Origin: an uncultured Ignavibacterium sp.
GTDB taxonomy: Bacteria; Bacteroidota; Ignavibacteria; Ignavibacteriales; Ignavibacteriaceae
NCBI GenBank assembly: GCA_937934185.1
Contig: CALHAB010000120.1
Coordinates: 1 to 35,088, forward strand
Reading direction: 5' to 3'
DNA: 35,088 bases
The translations under genes and the position numbers were made by a program. Below the pieces are notes generated by a model. That model was not told the origin of the DNA. It saw nothing but the letters and a program-made list of their open reading frames with translations, and made no database searches. This document shows, piece after piece, positions 24,817 to 35,008 of the stretch; positions within the stretch are counted from its first letter, which is position 1; each line of letters starts with the position of its first letter.

Positions 24817-25553
24817 GTGAAATAATAAAAACACAAGCTGTGGTTCTTGGAAAAATGAACTATAGCGACAGCAGTTTGATAGTTACACTTTACACTGAAC
24901 ATAATGGTAAAGTGTCAGCTATTGTTAAAGGTGCAAGATCACCGAAATCAAAACTTGCTTTGATTGTTGATACATTAAATCATATTGAAGTAATTTTCTA
25001 CAAAAAGGAATCAAGAGAACTTCAGATTGTATCTTCTGCAGATTTGATTTCACATTATCCAAATATCAAATCAGATCTGGAGTCAACAAAATATGCTTTT
25101 GCCGTTCTTGAACTTGTTCGCAACCTTACAATCGAGAACGAATCAAACAACAGGTTGTTCAAAGGACTTATAAAAATTCTTGACCATTTTGAGAATAAAA
25201 AAGAAGCTCCGTCAATTTTGTTTGCAAGATTTTTTATGTTTCTGATTACTGAAACTGGTTATGAGATTATGATTGATAAGTGTAGTATTTGCGGTAAAGA
25301 ATTAGTTCCTGATTATTCTGTTGGATATAATTTTTCAACCGGATTTGTATGCAGCGAATGTTTGCAATCACATTCCGGATTTGAAAAGATTGAATCGGAA
25401 CTTTTCAAATTTCTTTATTGTCTAAAAAACAAGAAAATTCTAAATGGTTTGAAACCTAATACAATCGAAGAAGTGAATTCTTTTCTTGAAAGATATGTTA
25501 AAGAGCATATACCTGACTTTAAGGGAATTCAGTCATTAAGTTTGTTCAAGTAG
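24813..25553 (+). CDS. recO: DNA repair protein RecO
   Basis: RecO works with RecR (and RecF) to load RecA onto SSB-coated single-stranded DNA and to anneal strands. At 246 residues it has normal length. The N-terminal OB fold includes TQAVVLGKMNYSDSSLIVTLYT (family pattern of GE-x-D-like turn followed by T-x-x-x-G) and VSAIVKGARSPKSKL (about 34-48). The helical C-terminal domain carries a zinc-knuckle-like cluster with Cys157, Cys160, Cys180 and Cys183. Its ATG overlaps the mtnA stop (ATGA), so translation is coupled. The pairing with mtnA has no obvious functional meaning. The htrA gene, with its own strong ribosome binding site, begins 36 nt later. Confidence 0.92.
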   Translation: MSEIIKTQAVVLGKMNYSDSSLIVTLYTEHNGKVSAIVKGARSPKSKLALIVDTLNHIEVIFYKKESRELQIVSSADLISHYPNIKSDLESTKYAFAVLELVRNLTIENESNNRLFKGLIKILDHFENKKEAPSILFARFFMFLITETGYEIMIDKCSICGKELVPDYSVGYNFSTGFVCSECLQSHSGFEKIESELFKFLYCLKNKKILNGLKPNTIEEVNSFLERYVKEHIPDFKGIQSLSLFK

Positions 25554-25589
25554 AATTTAATACAATTTTTCATCGATAGGAGGAATAAA

Positions 25590-27080
25590 ATGAAAGTAAA
25601 TAAAAAAGGAATTATAAGCGCAATATTGCTGGTCTCAGTTGGAATAGTGTTCGGCGCTTTGTTAGTATCTGGATTTGGTTTCGTGAGACCAAGTTTAGCG
25701 GATATAAATCTTGGTGCTAAGATTCCACCTGTAAATCTTGATGCAGATGCAACATCATTCTCTAAAGCATTTATAGAAGTTGCTGAAAAAGTTACACCTG
25801 CAATAGTTCAGATTACAGTTGTTGCTGAAAGAGAAAATCCACATAAGGATTTCTTTTTCTTTCCCTTCAAAGACTTACCAGAAGAACAAAGAGGAAGCGG
25901 CAGCGGAATTATAATATCAGAAGATGGATATATTCTAACGAATAATCATGTGGTTGAAAAAGCAAACAAAGTAACAGTAAATCTTGCTGATAAAAGAACT
26001 TTTGATGCTGAAGTTGTCGGAACTGATCCGCTTACAGATTTAGCTGTTGTTAAAATTAATGCATCAGGTCTTACAGCAGCTTATCTCGGAGACTCGGACA
26101 ATCTTAAAGTTGGTCAATGGGTAATGGCAATAGGAAATCCTCTTTCACTCAGCTCAACAGTTACTGCGGGAATTGTTTCGGCAATCGGGCGTGGTCAACT
26201 CGGTTTGATTCGTGATAGTTATGGAGTAGAAAATTTTATTCAAACCGATGCAGTAATTAATCCGGGAAACAGTGGCGGTGCTTTGGTTGATTTATCCGGT
26301 GCAGTAGTTGGTGTCAACAGTGCAATTGCAACAAGAGGAACCGGAACTTATATCGGTTATGGTTTTGCAATACCAATTAATCTTGCCAAAACTGTTGCAC
26401 AGGAAATTATAGCTTACGGAAAAGTTAACAGAGGTTACATCGGCATCAACATTGGAGAAGTTGATAACGCAATTGCTAAATCAGTCGGATTAGACAGACC
26501 TCGTGGTATTATCATTAATGGTATAATTGAAGGCGGTGCTGCATCTGAAACTGATCTTAAATCCGGTGATATTATACTTAAAATTGATGGCAAAGAAGTT
26601 AATAAACCGAATGAACTCCAAAGTTATGTCGCATCAAAAACTGCCGGCACAACTGTCAAACTGACAATCTTCAGAGATGGAAAAGAGTTAGAACGAAAAG
26701 TAACTCTAAAACCAAGAGATGAAAAATCGAAGACTGAACCTGTTGCAAAAAAGGATAATAAAGATTCTGAAAAAGGTGCAAAGAAGGATATCATAACTCT
26801 TGAGAACATCGGAATGACTGTAAGAAATCTTACTCAGAAAGAAAAAGATACTTACAAAGTTTCTGAAGGAATCATTATCACTGATGTCAAAAGTTTCAGT
26901 AAAGCTGATGATCAAAGATTATTCAAAGGGCTTGTAATTGTAGAAGCAGACAGAAAACCTGTTGAAGATGTTGAACAATTCAGAAAACTTGTTGACAGCA
27001 GAAAAGGTAGTGCGGTTCTTCTGAAGGTTCAGGATGCTGATGGAAATTCCAGATTTGTCGGATTAGAAATTCCTGAATAA
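25590..27080 (+). CDS. Periplasmic HtrA/DegP-type serine protease with two PDZ domains
   Basis: An envelope quality-control protease that degrades or holds misfolded proteins. It is 496 residues long. A hydrophobic N-terminal segment (about 8-30) serves as signal peptide or anchor. The chymotrypsin-like domain (about 55-255) has the triad His120 (TNNHVV), Asp150 (DPLTDLAVVKI) and Ser228 (NPGNSGGALVD), all intact. PDZ1 covers about 265-360 (GYIGINIGEV onward). A Lys/Asp/Glu-rich linker (about 367-395) leads to PDZ2 (about 398-494). A textbook AGGAGG lies 6 nt before the ATG. A strong intrinsic terminator at 27104-27131 ends the transcript. This is ordinary DegP/DegQ architecture; which of the two it resembles functionally cannot be said. 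Confidence 0.94.
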   Translation: MKVNKKGIISAILLVSVGIVFGALLVSGFGFVRPSLADINLGAKIPPVNLDADATSFSKAFIEVAEKVTPAIVQITVVAERENPHKDFFFFPFKDLPEEQRGSGSGIIISEDGYILTNNHVVEKANKVTVNLADKRTFDAEVVGTDPLTDLAVVKINASGLTAAYLGDSDNLKVGQWVMAIGNPLSLSSTVTAGIVSAIGRGQLGLIRDSYGVENFIQTDAVINPGNSGGALVDLSGAVVGVNSAIATRGTGTYIGYGFAIPINLAKTVAQEIIAYGKVNRGYIGINIGEVDNAIAKSVGLDRPRGIIINGIIEGGAASETDLKSGDIILKIDGKEVNKPNELQSYVASKTAGTTVKLTIFRDGKELERKVTLKPRDEKSKTEPVAKKDNKDSEKGAKKDIITLENIGMTVRNLTQKEKDTYKVSEGIIITDVKSFSKADDQRLFKGLVIVEADRKPVEDVEQFRKLVDSRKGSAVLLKVQDADGNSRFVGLEIPE

Positions 27081-27103
27081 AAAAGAAAATTTTTTGCTAT
27101 TTG

Positions 27104-27131
27104 ACGCCCGTTACTTACGGGCGTTTTTTTT
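27104..27131 (+). terminator. Rho-independent terminator after htrA
   Basis: A perfect 8-bp GC-rich stem (ACGCCCGT with ACGGGCGT) closes a TACTT loop and is followed by a run of Ts to 27131. It starts 24 nt after the htrA stop and separates it from the aroC operon. Confidence 0.95.
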
Positions 27132-27158
27132 ATATTTGAAGTAGTATCTGGAGAACAA

Positions 27159-28373
27159 ATGATAAGATTTCTTACAGCTGGTGAATCACACGGAAAAGCA
27201 CTCACAACTATTGTTGATGGCTTTCCTTCAAACTTAAAATTGGATTCAGAATATATTAATCATCAACTTAAACGAAGACAATTCGGCTATGGTCGTGGTC
27301 TTCGCATGAAAATTGAAAATGATAAAGTTGAAATTTTATCCGGCGTGAGATTCGGTAAAACTTTAGGAACTCCAATTTCGTTACTTATAAAAAATAATGA
27401 TTGGGAAAACTGGCAAACGAAAATGTCAGTCACTGAAGTTGATGAAGTAATAGAAAACATTACAATACCGAGACCAGGTCACGCAGATTTAGTAGGCATT
27501 TCAAAATATAACTTTGATGATATAAGAAACTCAATCGAAAGATCTTCAGCCAGAGAAACTGCTGCAAGAGTTGCTGCCTGTTCGGTTGCAAGAAAATTTC
27601 TGGAGGAATTCGGAATACACATCGGAAGTTATGTCGAAAGTGTTGGCGGAATTTATTCAAAAGATGATTTTGTTCAGAAGTTATTTAATAATGATCTGCC
27701 ATCATCATTCTCCGGGAAAAAATTGAATCTGCTATCTGACAAAAGTCAGGTAAGAGTACTCGACAGCGAACAGGAAAAAAAAATTATCAACAAAATAAAA
27801 TCAGCTAAGAAAAAGGGAGATACATTAGGCGGGACATTTGTTGTTGTGGCCACAGGAGTTCCAGTTGGGCTTGGTTCTTTTGTCCATTATGACAGAAGAA
27901 TGGATGCAGAAATTGCTCAATCAATTATGTCAATCAACGCTGTAAAAGGAGTTGAAATTGGTGCAGGATTTTATTCTGCGGAAAATTTCGGTTCACAATC
28001 GCACGATGAAATAATTCTCTCGAAAAAAAATTTTTCCAGAAAAACCAATCGTGCTGGTGGAATTGAAGGAGGAATCACAACAGGTCTTCCGATAATTGTT
28101 CGTGCTGCAATGAAACCAATTGCAACACTTATGTCGCCGATTGAATCTGTTGATTTAAGTAAAATGAAAAAAGTTCTTTCCAGAAGAGAGCGAAGCGATT
28201 TTGTTGCTGTTCCTGCCTGCGCAGTAATTGCTGAATCAATGCTTGCCTGGTCAATTGCTAAATTCTTTCTGGAAAAATTTGGCGGCGATTCGCTTGAGGA
28301 AACCAAAGGGAATTATCACAATTACCCTTCTGAATTATTCAATAGATTAAAGAATAACTTTAAAGGTAAATGA
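27159..28373 (+). CDS. aroC: Chorismate synthase
   Basis: The last step of the shikimate pathway: it removes phosphate from EPSP to give chorismate, using reduced FMN. It is 404 residues long. Signatures are TAGESHGKAL near the N-terminus (about 6-15), RRQFGYGRGLRM (about 39-50), RPGHADLVG, ERSSARETAARVAACSVAR (about 127-145) and GGIEGGITTGLPI (about 304-316). It comes 27 nt after the htrA terminator and begins the run aroC-MBL hydrolase-ABC permease-ABC ATPase-pccB, in which genes overlap or lie within 13 nt. A TATATTTG just after the terminator stem resembles a Bacteroidota minus-7 element, but the partner box is not at normal spacing. No other aro genes are in the window. Confidence 0.96.
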   Translation: MIRFLTAGESHGKALTTIVDGFPSNLKLDSEYINHQLKRRQFGYGRGLRMKIENDKVEILSGVRFGKTLGTPISLLIKNNDWENWQTKMSVTEVDEVIENITIPRPGHADLVGISKYNFDDIRNSIERSSARETAARVAACSVARKFLEEFGIHIGSYVESVGGIYSKDDFVQKLFNNDLPSSFSGKKLNLLSDKSQVRVLDSEQEKKIINKIKSAKKKGDTLGGTFVVVATGVPVGLGSFVHYDRRMDAEIAQSIMSINAVKGVEIGAGFYSAENFGSQSHDEIILSKKNFSRKTNRAGGIEGGITTGLPIIVRAAMKPIATLMSPIESVDLSKMKKVLSRRERSDFVAVPACAVIAESMLAWSIAKFFLEKFGGDSLEETKGNYHNYPSELFNRLKNNFKGK

Positions 28374-29020
28374 TGCTTAAAATTCAGTCTTTTGAATTCA
28401 ACCCGTTTAATGAAAATACTTATCTGCTTTGGGATGATGAATCAAAAATAACTGCAGTTATTGATCCGGGATGCTATGATGATTATGAAAAAGAAGAACT
28501 AAAAAATTTTATTGAAGAGAACAATCTTATGCCTGCATTACTAATAAATACTCATTGCCATATAGATCATATCCTTGGCGTGTCATTCATCAAAGAAAAT
28601 TATGATGTGAAATATCTTATTCCTGAAAAAGATTTACCATTGCATAAAAATGCTGTCTCACAGGGACAAATGTTCGGTTTTGATCTGATTGAATTACCTG
28701 AGCCCGATGAATTTATTTCAGAGGAAAAACTAATTAAAATAGGTCAGCATCAATTGAAACCATTATTCACACCCGGACACACAGCCGGTGAGTTTTGTTT
28801 CTACTCAGAGAAAAATAAAATTTGTATCACAGGTGATGTACTTTTCCATCAGTCAATTGGAAGAACTGATCTCTGGGGTGGCGATTATGATACATTGATT
28901 AACAGCATTAAAAATAAATTGCTCACTTTACCTGATGAGACTAAAATTTATCCGGGTCACGGAGTTGAGTCAACAATCGGATCAGAAAAAAAACAAAATC
29001 CATTTTTAGTTCACATCTGA
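28370..29020 (+). CDS. Metallo-beta-lactamase-fold hydrolase (glyoxalase II-like)
   Basis: A 216-residue single-domain MBL hydrolase. The dinuclear metal site is complete: THCHIDH (His62, His64, Asp66, His67), a third histidine in TPGHTAGEF, the bridging Asp in CITGDVLF, and the last His in YPGHG. FNENTYLLWDDES at the start is the usual opening of the hydroxyacylglutathione hydrolase/YcbL group, so it probably cleaves a thioester such as a glyoxalase product; the long C-terminal substrate domain of classical GloB is absent, as in YcbL. Two adjacent ATGs begin it, the first overlapping the aroC stop. The permease gene starts 1 nt after its stop. Confidence 0.88.
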   Translation: MMLKIQSFEFNPFNENTYLLWDDESKITAVIDPGCYDDYEKEELKNFIEENNLMPALLINTHCHIDHILGVSFIKENYDVKYLIPEKDLPLHKNAVSQGQMFGFDLIELPEPDEFISEEKLIKIGQHQLKPLFTPGHTAGEFCFYSEKNKICITGDVLFHQSIGRTDLWGGDYDTLINSIKNKLLTLPDETKIYPGHGVESTIGSEKKQNPFLVHI

Positions 29021-29021
29021 A

Positions 29022-29771
29022 ATGAATTCAATTAAAGTCAAAATAGTAATTTTAATTTTACTCACTTATCTGATTTTATTCGAATTTCTTTTTCCTGCAA
29101 ATGGATTATTTCCTTCGATTTCTGTAATTCTTCTCTCAATTAGTGAACTTATTACGGATTATAATTTTTTATCTAATCTTGCATCAACAGTTGCTGCTGT
29201 TTACATCACGGTTTTAGTTAATTATTTAATTGCAAAAATTTTATTGTCGGTTATTGGCTGGATTAAATCAGGTAAGTTCTCGCTTGGTTCAGAAATTTTA
29301 CTGCCAATTACATCAATCTTCCGTTACATACCTTTTATTTTAATTGCCTTGTTATTTTTAATCTGGTTTCCTGATTTTATTCTGGACAAATATCTGATTG
29401 CAATTCTGATTTTATTACCACAAAGTTTAAGTGAAGTTTTTGACAAAAATAATTCCGATAAAGCTTCCTACTTCTATTTCTACAAATCGCTTGGACTTAA
29501 AGATCATCAGGTTATGAATAAAATCATATTTAGATTGATTGAACCGGAGATTCTATTATCCCAACTAAAGAATCACTCTTTAATCTGGAGTGTTGTTATT
29601 GTGACGGAATTTATTCAGCGACAAGAAGGAATTGGCGGAATTCTTTTTACAGTTTTTAAATATCAGGATATTTCTTTGTTGTTTACTATTACTCTTTTAA
29701 TTTCACTTTTGGTTTTCATTGCTCAGAAAATTCTGAATTTAGTTTATAACAAAGTTTATTTCTGGAAGTAA
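29022..29771 (+). CDS. ABC transporter permease, SsuC/TauC-like
   Basis: A 249-residue membrane protein with about six helices. The general plan is that of nitrate/sulfonate/taurine-type permeases. An EAA-like cytoplasmic loop, YKSLGLKDHQVMNKIIF (about 153-169), couples to the ATPase and is followed by the usual proline in RLIEPEIL. The last part, IQRQEGIGGILF (about 200-211), corresponds to the family's GLG block. The ATPase gene starts 5 nt later. No periplasmic binding-protein gene is present, although such importers need one, so it must be elsewhere or the pair does something else. The substrate is unknown, and similarity to the family looks distant. Confidence 0.75.
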   Translation: MNSIKVKIVILILLTYLILFEFLFPANGLFPSISVILLSISELITDYNFLSNLASTVAAVYITVLVNYLIAKILLSVIGWIKSGKFSLGSEILLPITSIFRYIPFILIALLFLIWFPDFILDKYLIAILILLPQSLSEVFDKNNSDKASYFYFYKSLGLKDHQVMNKIIFRLIEPEILLSQLKNHSLIWSVVIVTEFIQRQEGIGGILFTVFKYQDISLLFTITLLISLLVFIAQKILNLVYNKVYFWK

Positions 29772-29776
29772 TTTAA

Positions 29777-30556
29777 ATGAATATCAGCGTATCAAATATT
29801 ACAAAATCATTTCAAGTTGATTCTGGTTTGAGTAAAGAAATTCTTAACCAATTGAATCTTAATCTGAATTTTGATGATAATAATTTTATTTCATTGATTG
29901 CACCTTTAGGTTATGGCAAGTCAACTCTAATGAAAATAATTGCCGGATTGATTAAACCTGATAAAGGTAAAATAATTGTAAATGAAAAAGGATCTGAAAA
30001 ATCATTAGAAAATGTTGTCTATATTCCCACTGAATCTGTTTCAATTCCTTGGTTGAATGTTAAAAAGAATATCGAGTTTGGAATATCCAGAGATAAACTA
30101 TCGGATGACAAAACAAATTTCATTATTAGTCTTATTGGATTGGAAGGATATGAAGATCATATTCCGCATATAAATAGTTTTGGCTTTCGATTCAGAGTTG
30201 CACTCGGAAGAGCATTATATTCAAACCCTGAATTGATTCTTATTGATGAATCATTCAACAAGTTAGATTCAGTTACCAAAGAAGAAATATTTTTAATGTT
30301 GAAGAATGTCATTAAACAAAGAGGCACAAAATTCCTGTTAGCAACGAGCAATCTTTTAGACGCGCTTTTTCTTTCTGATGAAGTAATCTTCTTTTCAAAA
30401 GATGAAGGTGCTTTACAGGATTATATCAAAATTGAGAAAAAATTTTCAAACATCAACGAAATGTTACAGTCTGATTATTTCAATCAACTTTTCAGTAAAA
30501 TCCAATCAAAAATTTTATTGCAATCCGGATACAGGATAAAAGATTTTTCAATTTAA
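29777..30556 (+). CDS. Divergent ABC transporter ATP-binding protein
   Basis: A 259-residue ABC domain whose fold is clear but whose motifs have eroded. Walker A is APLGYGKST (Lys48 kept, first Gly now Ala). Walker B is LILIDESF (Asp157, Glu158 kept). The Q-loop region IPTESVSIPWLNV (about 83-95) has no Gln at the expected place. The signature LSGGQ is NSFGF (about 133-137). The H-switch His is Ser191 in LATSNLLDAL. In working ABC ATPases the signature glycines and these residues take part in ATP hydrolysis, so this protein may be slow, regulatory or inactive. It pairs with the permease 5 nt upstream, and pccB begins 12 nt after its stop. The nearest normal relatives are SsuB/TauB-type. Confidence 0.78.
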   Translation: MNISVSNITKSFQVDSGLSKEILNQLNLNLNFDDNNFISLIAPLGYGKSTLMKIIAGLIKPDKGKIIVNEKGSEKSLENVVYIPTESVSIPWLNVKKNIEFGISRDKLSDDKTNFIISLIGLEGYEDHIPHINSFGFRFRVALGRALYSNPELILIDESFNKLDSVTKEEIFLMLKNVIKQRGTKFLLATSNLLDALFLSDEVIFFSKDEGALQDYIKIEKKFSNINEMLQSDYFNQLFSKIQSKILLQSGYRIKDFSI

Positions 30557-30568
30557 CGAGAGGGCAGG

Positions 30569-32113
30569 ATGAAAGAAAAATTCGATGAACTTGCTAAAAG
30601 AAAAGCAGAATCTTTACTCGGCGGCGGAAAAGATAAAATTGAAGCACAGCATAAAAAAGGAAAACTTACTGCCAGAGAAAGAATTGAAATTTTAGTTGAT
30701 GAAGGTTCATTTGAAGAAATTGATATGTTCGTAAAGCATCGCGCAACAAACTTTGGATTAGACAAAGTTAATTATCCCGGTGATGGAGTTGTAACAGGAT
30801 TTGCAAAAATTGATGGAAGACCAGTTGCACTATTTAGTCAGGACTTTACAGTATTTGGTGGTTCGCTATCAGAAACACACGCCGAAAAAATTGTTAAGAT
30901 CATGAATATGGCAATGAAAGCCGGAATTCCCGTTATTGGATTAAATGATTCCGGCGGTGCAAGAATTCAGGAAGGTGTTAACAGTCTTGGCGGTTATGCA
31001 GATATCTTTTTACTTAATACACTTGCGTCAGGAGTAGTTCCACAAATTTCCGTCATACTTGGTCCCTGTGCCGGTGGAGCTGTTTATTCACCAGCAATTA
31101 CGGATTTTGTTTTTATGGTACGCAATACCAGTTATATGTTTGTTACAGGACCAAATGTTGTTAAGACAGTAACACACGAAGATGTAACTTTTGAAGAGCT
31201 TGGTGGAGCAGATACTCACGCAATCAAATCGGGAGTAGCACATTTTGTTTTCGATACAGAAATTGAAACTTTACAAAATGTAAGAAAACTTTTAAGCTAT
31301 CTTCCTCTTAACTTTATGGATCAACCTCCAAGACTAGAATTCGATATGAATGAATTAACTGAAGAACCTAAATTAGATTCAATCATTCCGGATAATCCAA
31401 ATAAACCTTACGACATTAAAGAAGTAATTTCACTAATTGTTGACAATGGTGAATTTTTCGAAGTCCATAAAGATTTTGCAGAAAATATCGTGACAGGATT
31501 TGCACATGTGTCAGGAATGTCGGTCGGAATTGTCGCCAATCAGCCGGAAGTACTTGCAGGAGTGCTTGATATTAACGCTTCTGTTAAAGGCGCAAGATTT
31601 GTAAGATTTTGTGATGCGTTTAATATTCCTTTATTGGTGTTTGTTGATGTGCCGGGATTTTTACCGGGTACAGAACAAGAATGGGGAGGAATTATAAGAC
31701 ACGGTGCAAAATTACTATATGCTTTTAGCGAGGCAACCGTTCCAAAAATAACTGTGATAACCCGTAAAGCTTATGGCGGTGCCTATGATGTTATGAACTC
31801 AAAGCATATTCGTGGAGATTTCAATTTTGCTTGGCCATCGGCAGAAATTGCCGTTATGGGTCCAAAAGGTGCGGTAGAAATTATCTTCAAAAAGGAAATT
31901 GAGAGTTCAAAAGAACCGGAAATTGAATTGAATAAAAAACTGAATGAGTATATTGAAAAATTTGCCAATCCGTATATAGCTGCAGAGCGTGGCTTTATAG
32001 ATGATGTGATTTATCCTAGAGAAACAAAAATCAAAATAGTTCAGGCATTTGATTTACTGAAAAATAAAGTTGATAAAAATCCGAAGAAGAAACATGGTAA
32101 CATTCCGCTATAA
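30569..32113 (+). CDS. pccB: Acyl-CoA carboxylase carboxyltransferase (beta) subunit, propionyl-CoA carboxylase-type
   Basis: This subunit transfers the carboxyl group from carboxybiotin to propionyl-CoA (or a related acyl-CoA), giving methylmalonyl-CoA. At 514 residues it has the PccB/MmdA length, and it has two crotonase-like halves. [19 protein letters not shown] (about 32-50) opens the first. The oxyanion sites are [12 protein letters not shown] and [13 protein letters not shown] (about 168-180) in the first half, and [15 protein letters not shown] in the second. An AGAGGG-type ribosome binding site precedes the ATG. No biotin carboxylase or biotin carrier gene is in the window, so its partners lie elsewhere. 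The family also includes methylmalonyl-CoA decarboxylase alpha subunits, which cannot be told apart here. It is last in the aroC run. Confidence 0.9.
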   Translation: MKEKFDELAKRKAESLLGGGKDKIEAQHKKGKLTARERIEILVDEGSFEEIDMFVKHRATNFGLDKVNYPGDGVVTGFAKIDGRPVALFSQDFTVFGGSLSETHAEKIVKIMNMAMKAGIPVIGLNDSGGARIQEGVNSLGGYADIFLLNTLASGVVPQISVILGPCAGGAVYSPAITDFVFMVRNTSYMFVTGPNVVKTVTHEDVTFEELGGADTHAIKSGVAHFVFDTEIETLQNVRKLLSYLPLNFMDQPPRLEFDMNELTEEPKLDSIIPDNPNKPYDIKEVISLIVDNGEFFEVHKDFAENIVTGFAHVSGMSVGIVANQPEVLAGVLDINASVKGARFVRFCDAFNIPLLVFVDVPGFLPGTEQEWGGIIRHGAKLLYAFSEATVPKITVITRKAYGGAYDVMNSKHIRGDFNFAWPSAEIAVMGPKGAVEIIFKKEIESSKEPEIELNKKLNEYIEKFANPYIAAERGFIDDVIYPRETKIKIVQAFDLLKNKVDKNPKKKHGNIPL

Positions 32114-32218
32114 TCTTAAATTGTTACATAAAAGCAAGTTAATAATAAACAATTAACTTTCTACTTGAAAAAACTGAATGATAAATTTATATTGCAACAA
32201 AAATAATCCGGAGTAATA

Positions 32219-34984
32219 ATGAAAAAAATCCTTCTACTACCATTTGCGCTTTTAATTCTAAATTTTTGGGGATGCAGTGGTTCAGAAGTAACTCAGTCAA
32301 ACTTAAAACAGGAAACAACCAACAATAAAACCGGAATTGTTTCAGAACTTTTGGAAGAAGCCAGACAAAATTATGTAATGGCATTAAAGAAACAGGAATT
32401 GAATAGTATCAATGAGACTGTTGAATATTATGAAAGTGCATTACGAATAATAAACAACCTTAGTTATTATCCTGGAATAGAAAAAAACGAAGCATATAAA
32501 GAACTTGAAAATTCAATAATTGAAGATTATAAAAACTTTATTGATGGTTTAAGTTATCTGCCCGATGGTGTCTCCTTTGCCGCTTATGATGAATGGATGA
32601 AGAAAGCCGTTCCTGAAATTGAATTATCATTAAAAGATGATGAAGAGACACATCCTAAGCTCGTAATTCCTGCTGACATTCCACTTGAAGTTAATACTCA
32701 TGTAGAGCAATGGCTCAATTATTTTACCGGCAAGGGCAGTGATGCAATGCGCCGCTGGTTATCCCGTTCAGGCAAATACTTTCCTATGATGTCACAGGTT
32801 TTTAAGGAAGAAGGACTTCCGCTACAGTTGCTTTATCTTAGTATGATGGAAAGCGGACTTAATCCTACTGCCCGATCCTGGGCTTCTGCTGTGGGGTTAT
32901 GGCAATTCATAAAATCCACTGGTTCACTTTACGGGTTGCAGACTGATTTTTATTTTGACGAAAGAAGAGATCCTGTCAAATCAACTTATGCTGCAGCAAG
33001 ACACTTAAAAGATTTATACAACTCACTTGGCGACTGGTATCTTGCTTTAGCCGCTTATAATTGCGGCGAAGGCAGAGTTCGTAGAGCAATCAGCAGAGCA
33101 AATTCTTATGATTATTGGACATTAAGAAAATATCTACCTAAAGAAACCAGGAATTATGTACCGATCTATATCGCAGTTTCGATGATTGCTATGGAACCTG
33201 AAAAGTATGGTTTTACGAATATCAATTATGAAAAACCATATGATTATGATGTTTATACTATCGATGGGGCAATTGATTTGGGTTACCTTGCTACTTGTGC
33301 CGGAACTGATCTTCAAACACTTATTGATTTAAATCCTGAGCTAACGCAATTATCTACACCGATGAATTATACAGGTGGTTATCCATTAAAAATTCCAAAA
33401 GGATCAATTCAGAAATTTGCAGAGAATGTTAAAAATATACCTGAATCAGCGCGAAGAAATTATCTTGTTCATACAGTAAGAAAGGGTGAAACGATCAATA
33501 ATATTGCAAATAGGTATGGTGTTTCAAAATTTGATTTAGCTGATGCAAATAATATTACAACCAAAACTAAACTTTATGCCGGATTAAAATTGAAAATTCC
33601 GGTTATGGTCAGCAGCACTCAGACTGATTATACTGAAAATACTGATACTCAGATTGCTTCAGAAAATAATGATGGCGAATATATTTCACCTTACGCTTCA
33701 TTGTTGAAAGATGATGATGAAAAAACAAAAAAAGAATCAACCGTCGAGCAATTAGTTAAAAATGAAAATGAAGTTGTATCCAACGATGTCAATACAGATG
33801 AAGAACTAAAGACAGAGTCAATTTCACTTCAGCCCGAAGGAACTGTTCCAGTAACTTATCAGGTAAAGAAAAATGATAGTCTTTTAGGAATAGCTGATTT
33901 ATTTAATTGTCGTGTAAGCGATATCCGAAACTGGAATTCGATTCCTTACACACGATCTGTAAGAGTTGGTGAAACATTAACCATTTATGTTCCCGAAGCT
34001 AAAAAAGACTATTATGCTAGTTTAGATAAAACATCCGAAATTACTTCCAGATCAAATTCAAATAATACTGAAAAGTCATCATTGGTTTATCACCAGATTA
34101 GAAAAGGAGAAACACTTAATCAAATAGCTTCTTCCTATGGTGTAACAACAGATCAGCTAAAAGACTGGAACGATATTTCCGGAAATAAAATTTATGTCGG
34201 GAGAAAACTTAAAATTTATACCGACGGAAGAACTACAACCAAAACCAAAACTCAATTAGCAAGTAATACTTCCACAAATCTCTATAAGTATAAAGTCAGA
34301 AGAGGTGATTCTCTTAGTGAGATAGCTGATAAATTTGGTGTAACTGTAGCAGAATTAAAAAAATGGAATGGACTGAAAAGCAACACTATTGCTGCAGGTA
34401 AAACACTTAAGATATTTTCTTCACCTACTTCATCATCCTATGGTGATATAACTACAAAGAACAATTCGAATCTTACTTATTATAAAGTAAATCCGGGTGA
34501 AACTATAGGTCAGATTGCTGAAAAATTCAAAGTTAAAATTTCTGATATCAAGAATTGGAACAACTTAACCGGGGATAAAATTATTGCAGGTTCAAGATTG
34601 AAAATTTATTCAAATATAAGTGCTAATGATGTCGATATAGAACCTGTTTATCATTCCAATAACACAGCAGGAACTCATTTAATCAAAAAAGGAGAAACAA
34701 TAAATTCAATCGCTGCATTGTATAATGTTTCCATTTCTGATTTGAAAAAGTGGAATAATCTTACTGATGACAATATTCGGGCAGGTGAGAAACTGATTGT
34801 TTCACCTGTAAATAAAAATTCGGTTACATCAACTAAAGCAAGACCAGATTTTCACATTGTTCAGAAAGGTGAAACTTTATTTTCAATTTCTAAGTTATAC
34901 AATGTACCTGTTACAAGACTTAAATCCTTAAACGGATTAACATCGTCTAATATAAAAGCAGGAGATAAGATAAGACTTAATTAA
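32219..34984 (+). CDS. mltD: MltD-like lytic transglycosylase lipoprotein with seven LysM repeats
   Basis: A periplasmic muramidase-type enzyme that cleaves peptidoglycan between MurNAc and GlcNAc. It is 921 residues long. The N-terminal signal ends in a lipobox-like FWGC, so Cys19 is the probable lipid anchor. A helical region (about 30-180) precedes the SLT domain (about 190-330): [20 protein letters not shown] with catalytic Glu211, [16 protein letters not shown], and [17 protein letters not shown]. Seven LysM modules follow at about 414-460, 544-590, 622-668, 688-734, 752-797, 818-863 and 877-921, separated by Ser/Thr/Asn/Lys-rich linkers; a less clear LysM-like stretch lies near 345-390. 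Typical MltD has two to four LysM. A CCGGAG ribosome binding site precedes the ATG, and 105 bp separate it from pccB. The next gene, beyond the window, carries a TPP riboswitch. Confidence 0.93.
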   Translation: MKKILLLPFALLILNFWGCSGSEVTQSNLKQETTNNKTGIVSELLEEARQNYVMALKKQELNSINETVEYYESALRIINNLSYYPGIEKNEAYKELENSIIEDYKNFIDGLSYLPDGVSFAAYDEWMKKAVPEIELSLKDDEETHPKLVIPADIPLEVNTHVEQWLNYFTGKGSDAMRRWLSRSGKYFPMMSQVFKEEGLPLQLLYLSMMESGLNPTARSWASAVGLWQFIKSTGSLYGLQTDFYFDERRDPVKSTYAAARHLKDLYNSLGDWYLALAAYNCGEGRVRRAISRANSYDYWTLRKYLPKETRNYVPIYIAVSMIAMEPEKYGFTNINYEKPYDYDVYTIDGAIDLGYLATCAGTDLQTLIDLNPELTQLSTPMNYTGGYPLKIPKGSIQKFAENVKNIPESARRNYLVHTVRKGETINNIANRYGVSKFDLADANNITTKTKLYAGLKLKIPVMVSSTQTDYTENTDTQIASENNDGEYISPYASLLKDDDEKTKKESTVEQLVKNENEVVSNDVNTDEELKTESISLQPEGTVPVTYQVKKNDSLLGIADLFNCRVSDIRNWNSIPYTRSVRVGETLTIYVPEAKKDYYASLDKTSEITSRSNSNNTEKSSLVYHQIRKGETLNQIASSYGVTTDQLKDWNDISGNKIYVGRKLKIYTDGRTTTKTKTQLASNTSTNLYKYKVRRGDSLSEIADKFGVTVAELKKWNGLKSNTIAAGKTLKIFSSPTSSSYGDITTKNNSNLTYYKVNPGETIGQIAEKFKVKISDIKNWNNLTGDKIIAGSRLKIYSNISANDVDIEPVYHSNNTAGTHLIKKGETINSIAALYNVSISDLKKWNNLTDDNIRAGEKLIVSPVNKNSVTSTKARPDFHIVQKGETLFSISKLYNVPVTRLKSLNGLTSSNIKAGDKIRLN

Positions 34985-35008
34985 ATAACAAATATTTATT
35001 AACCATAG

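Noticed and set aside
27100-27138. Bacteroidota-type promoter (TTTG and TATATTTG) before aroC
   Set aside because: The two boxes are about 27 nt apart, longer than the usual spacing, and the first lies at the edge of the terminator stem; the evidence is too weak to list it as a feature.
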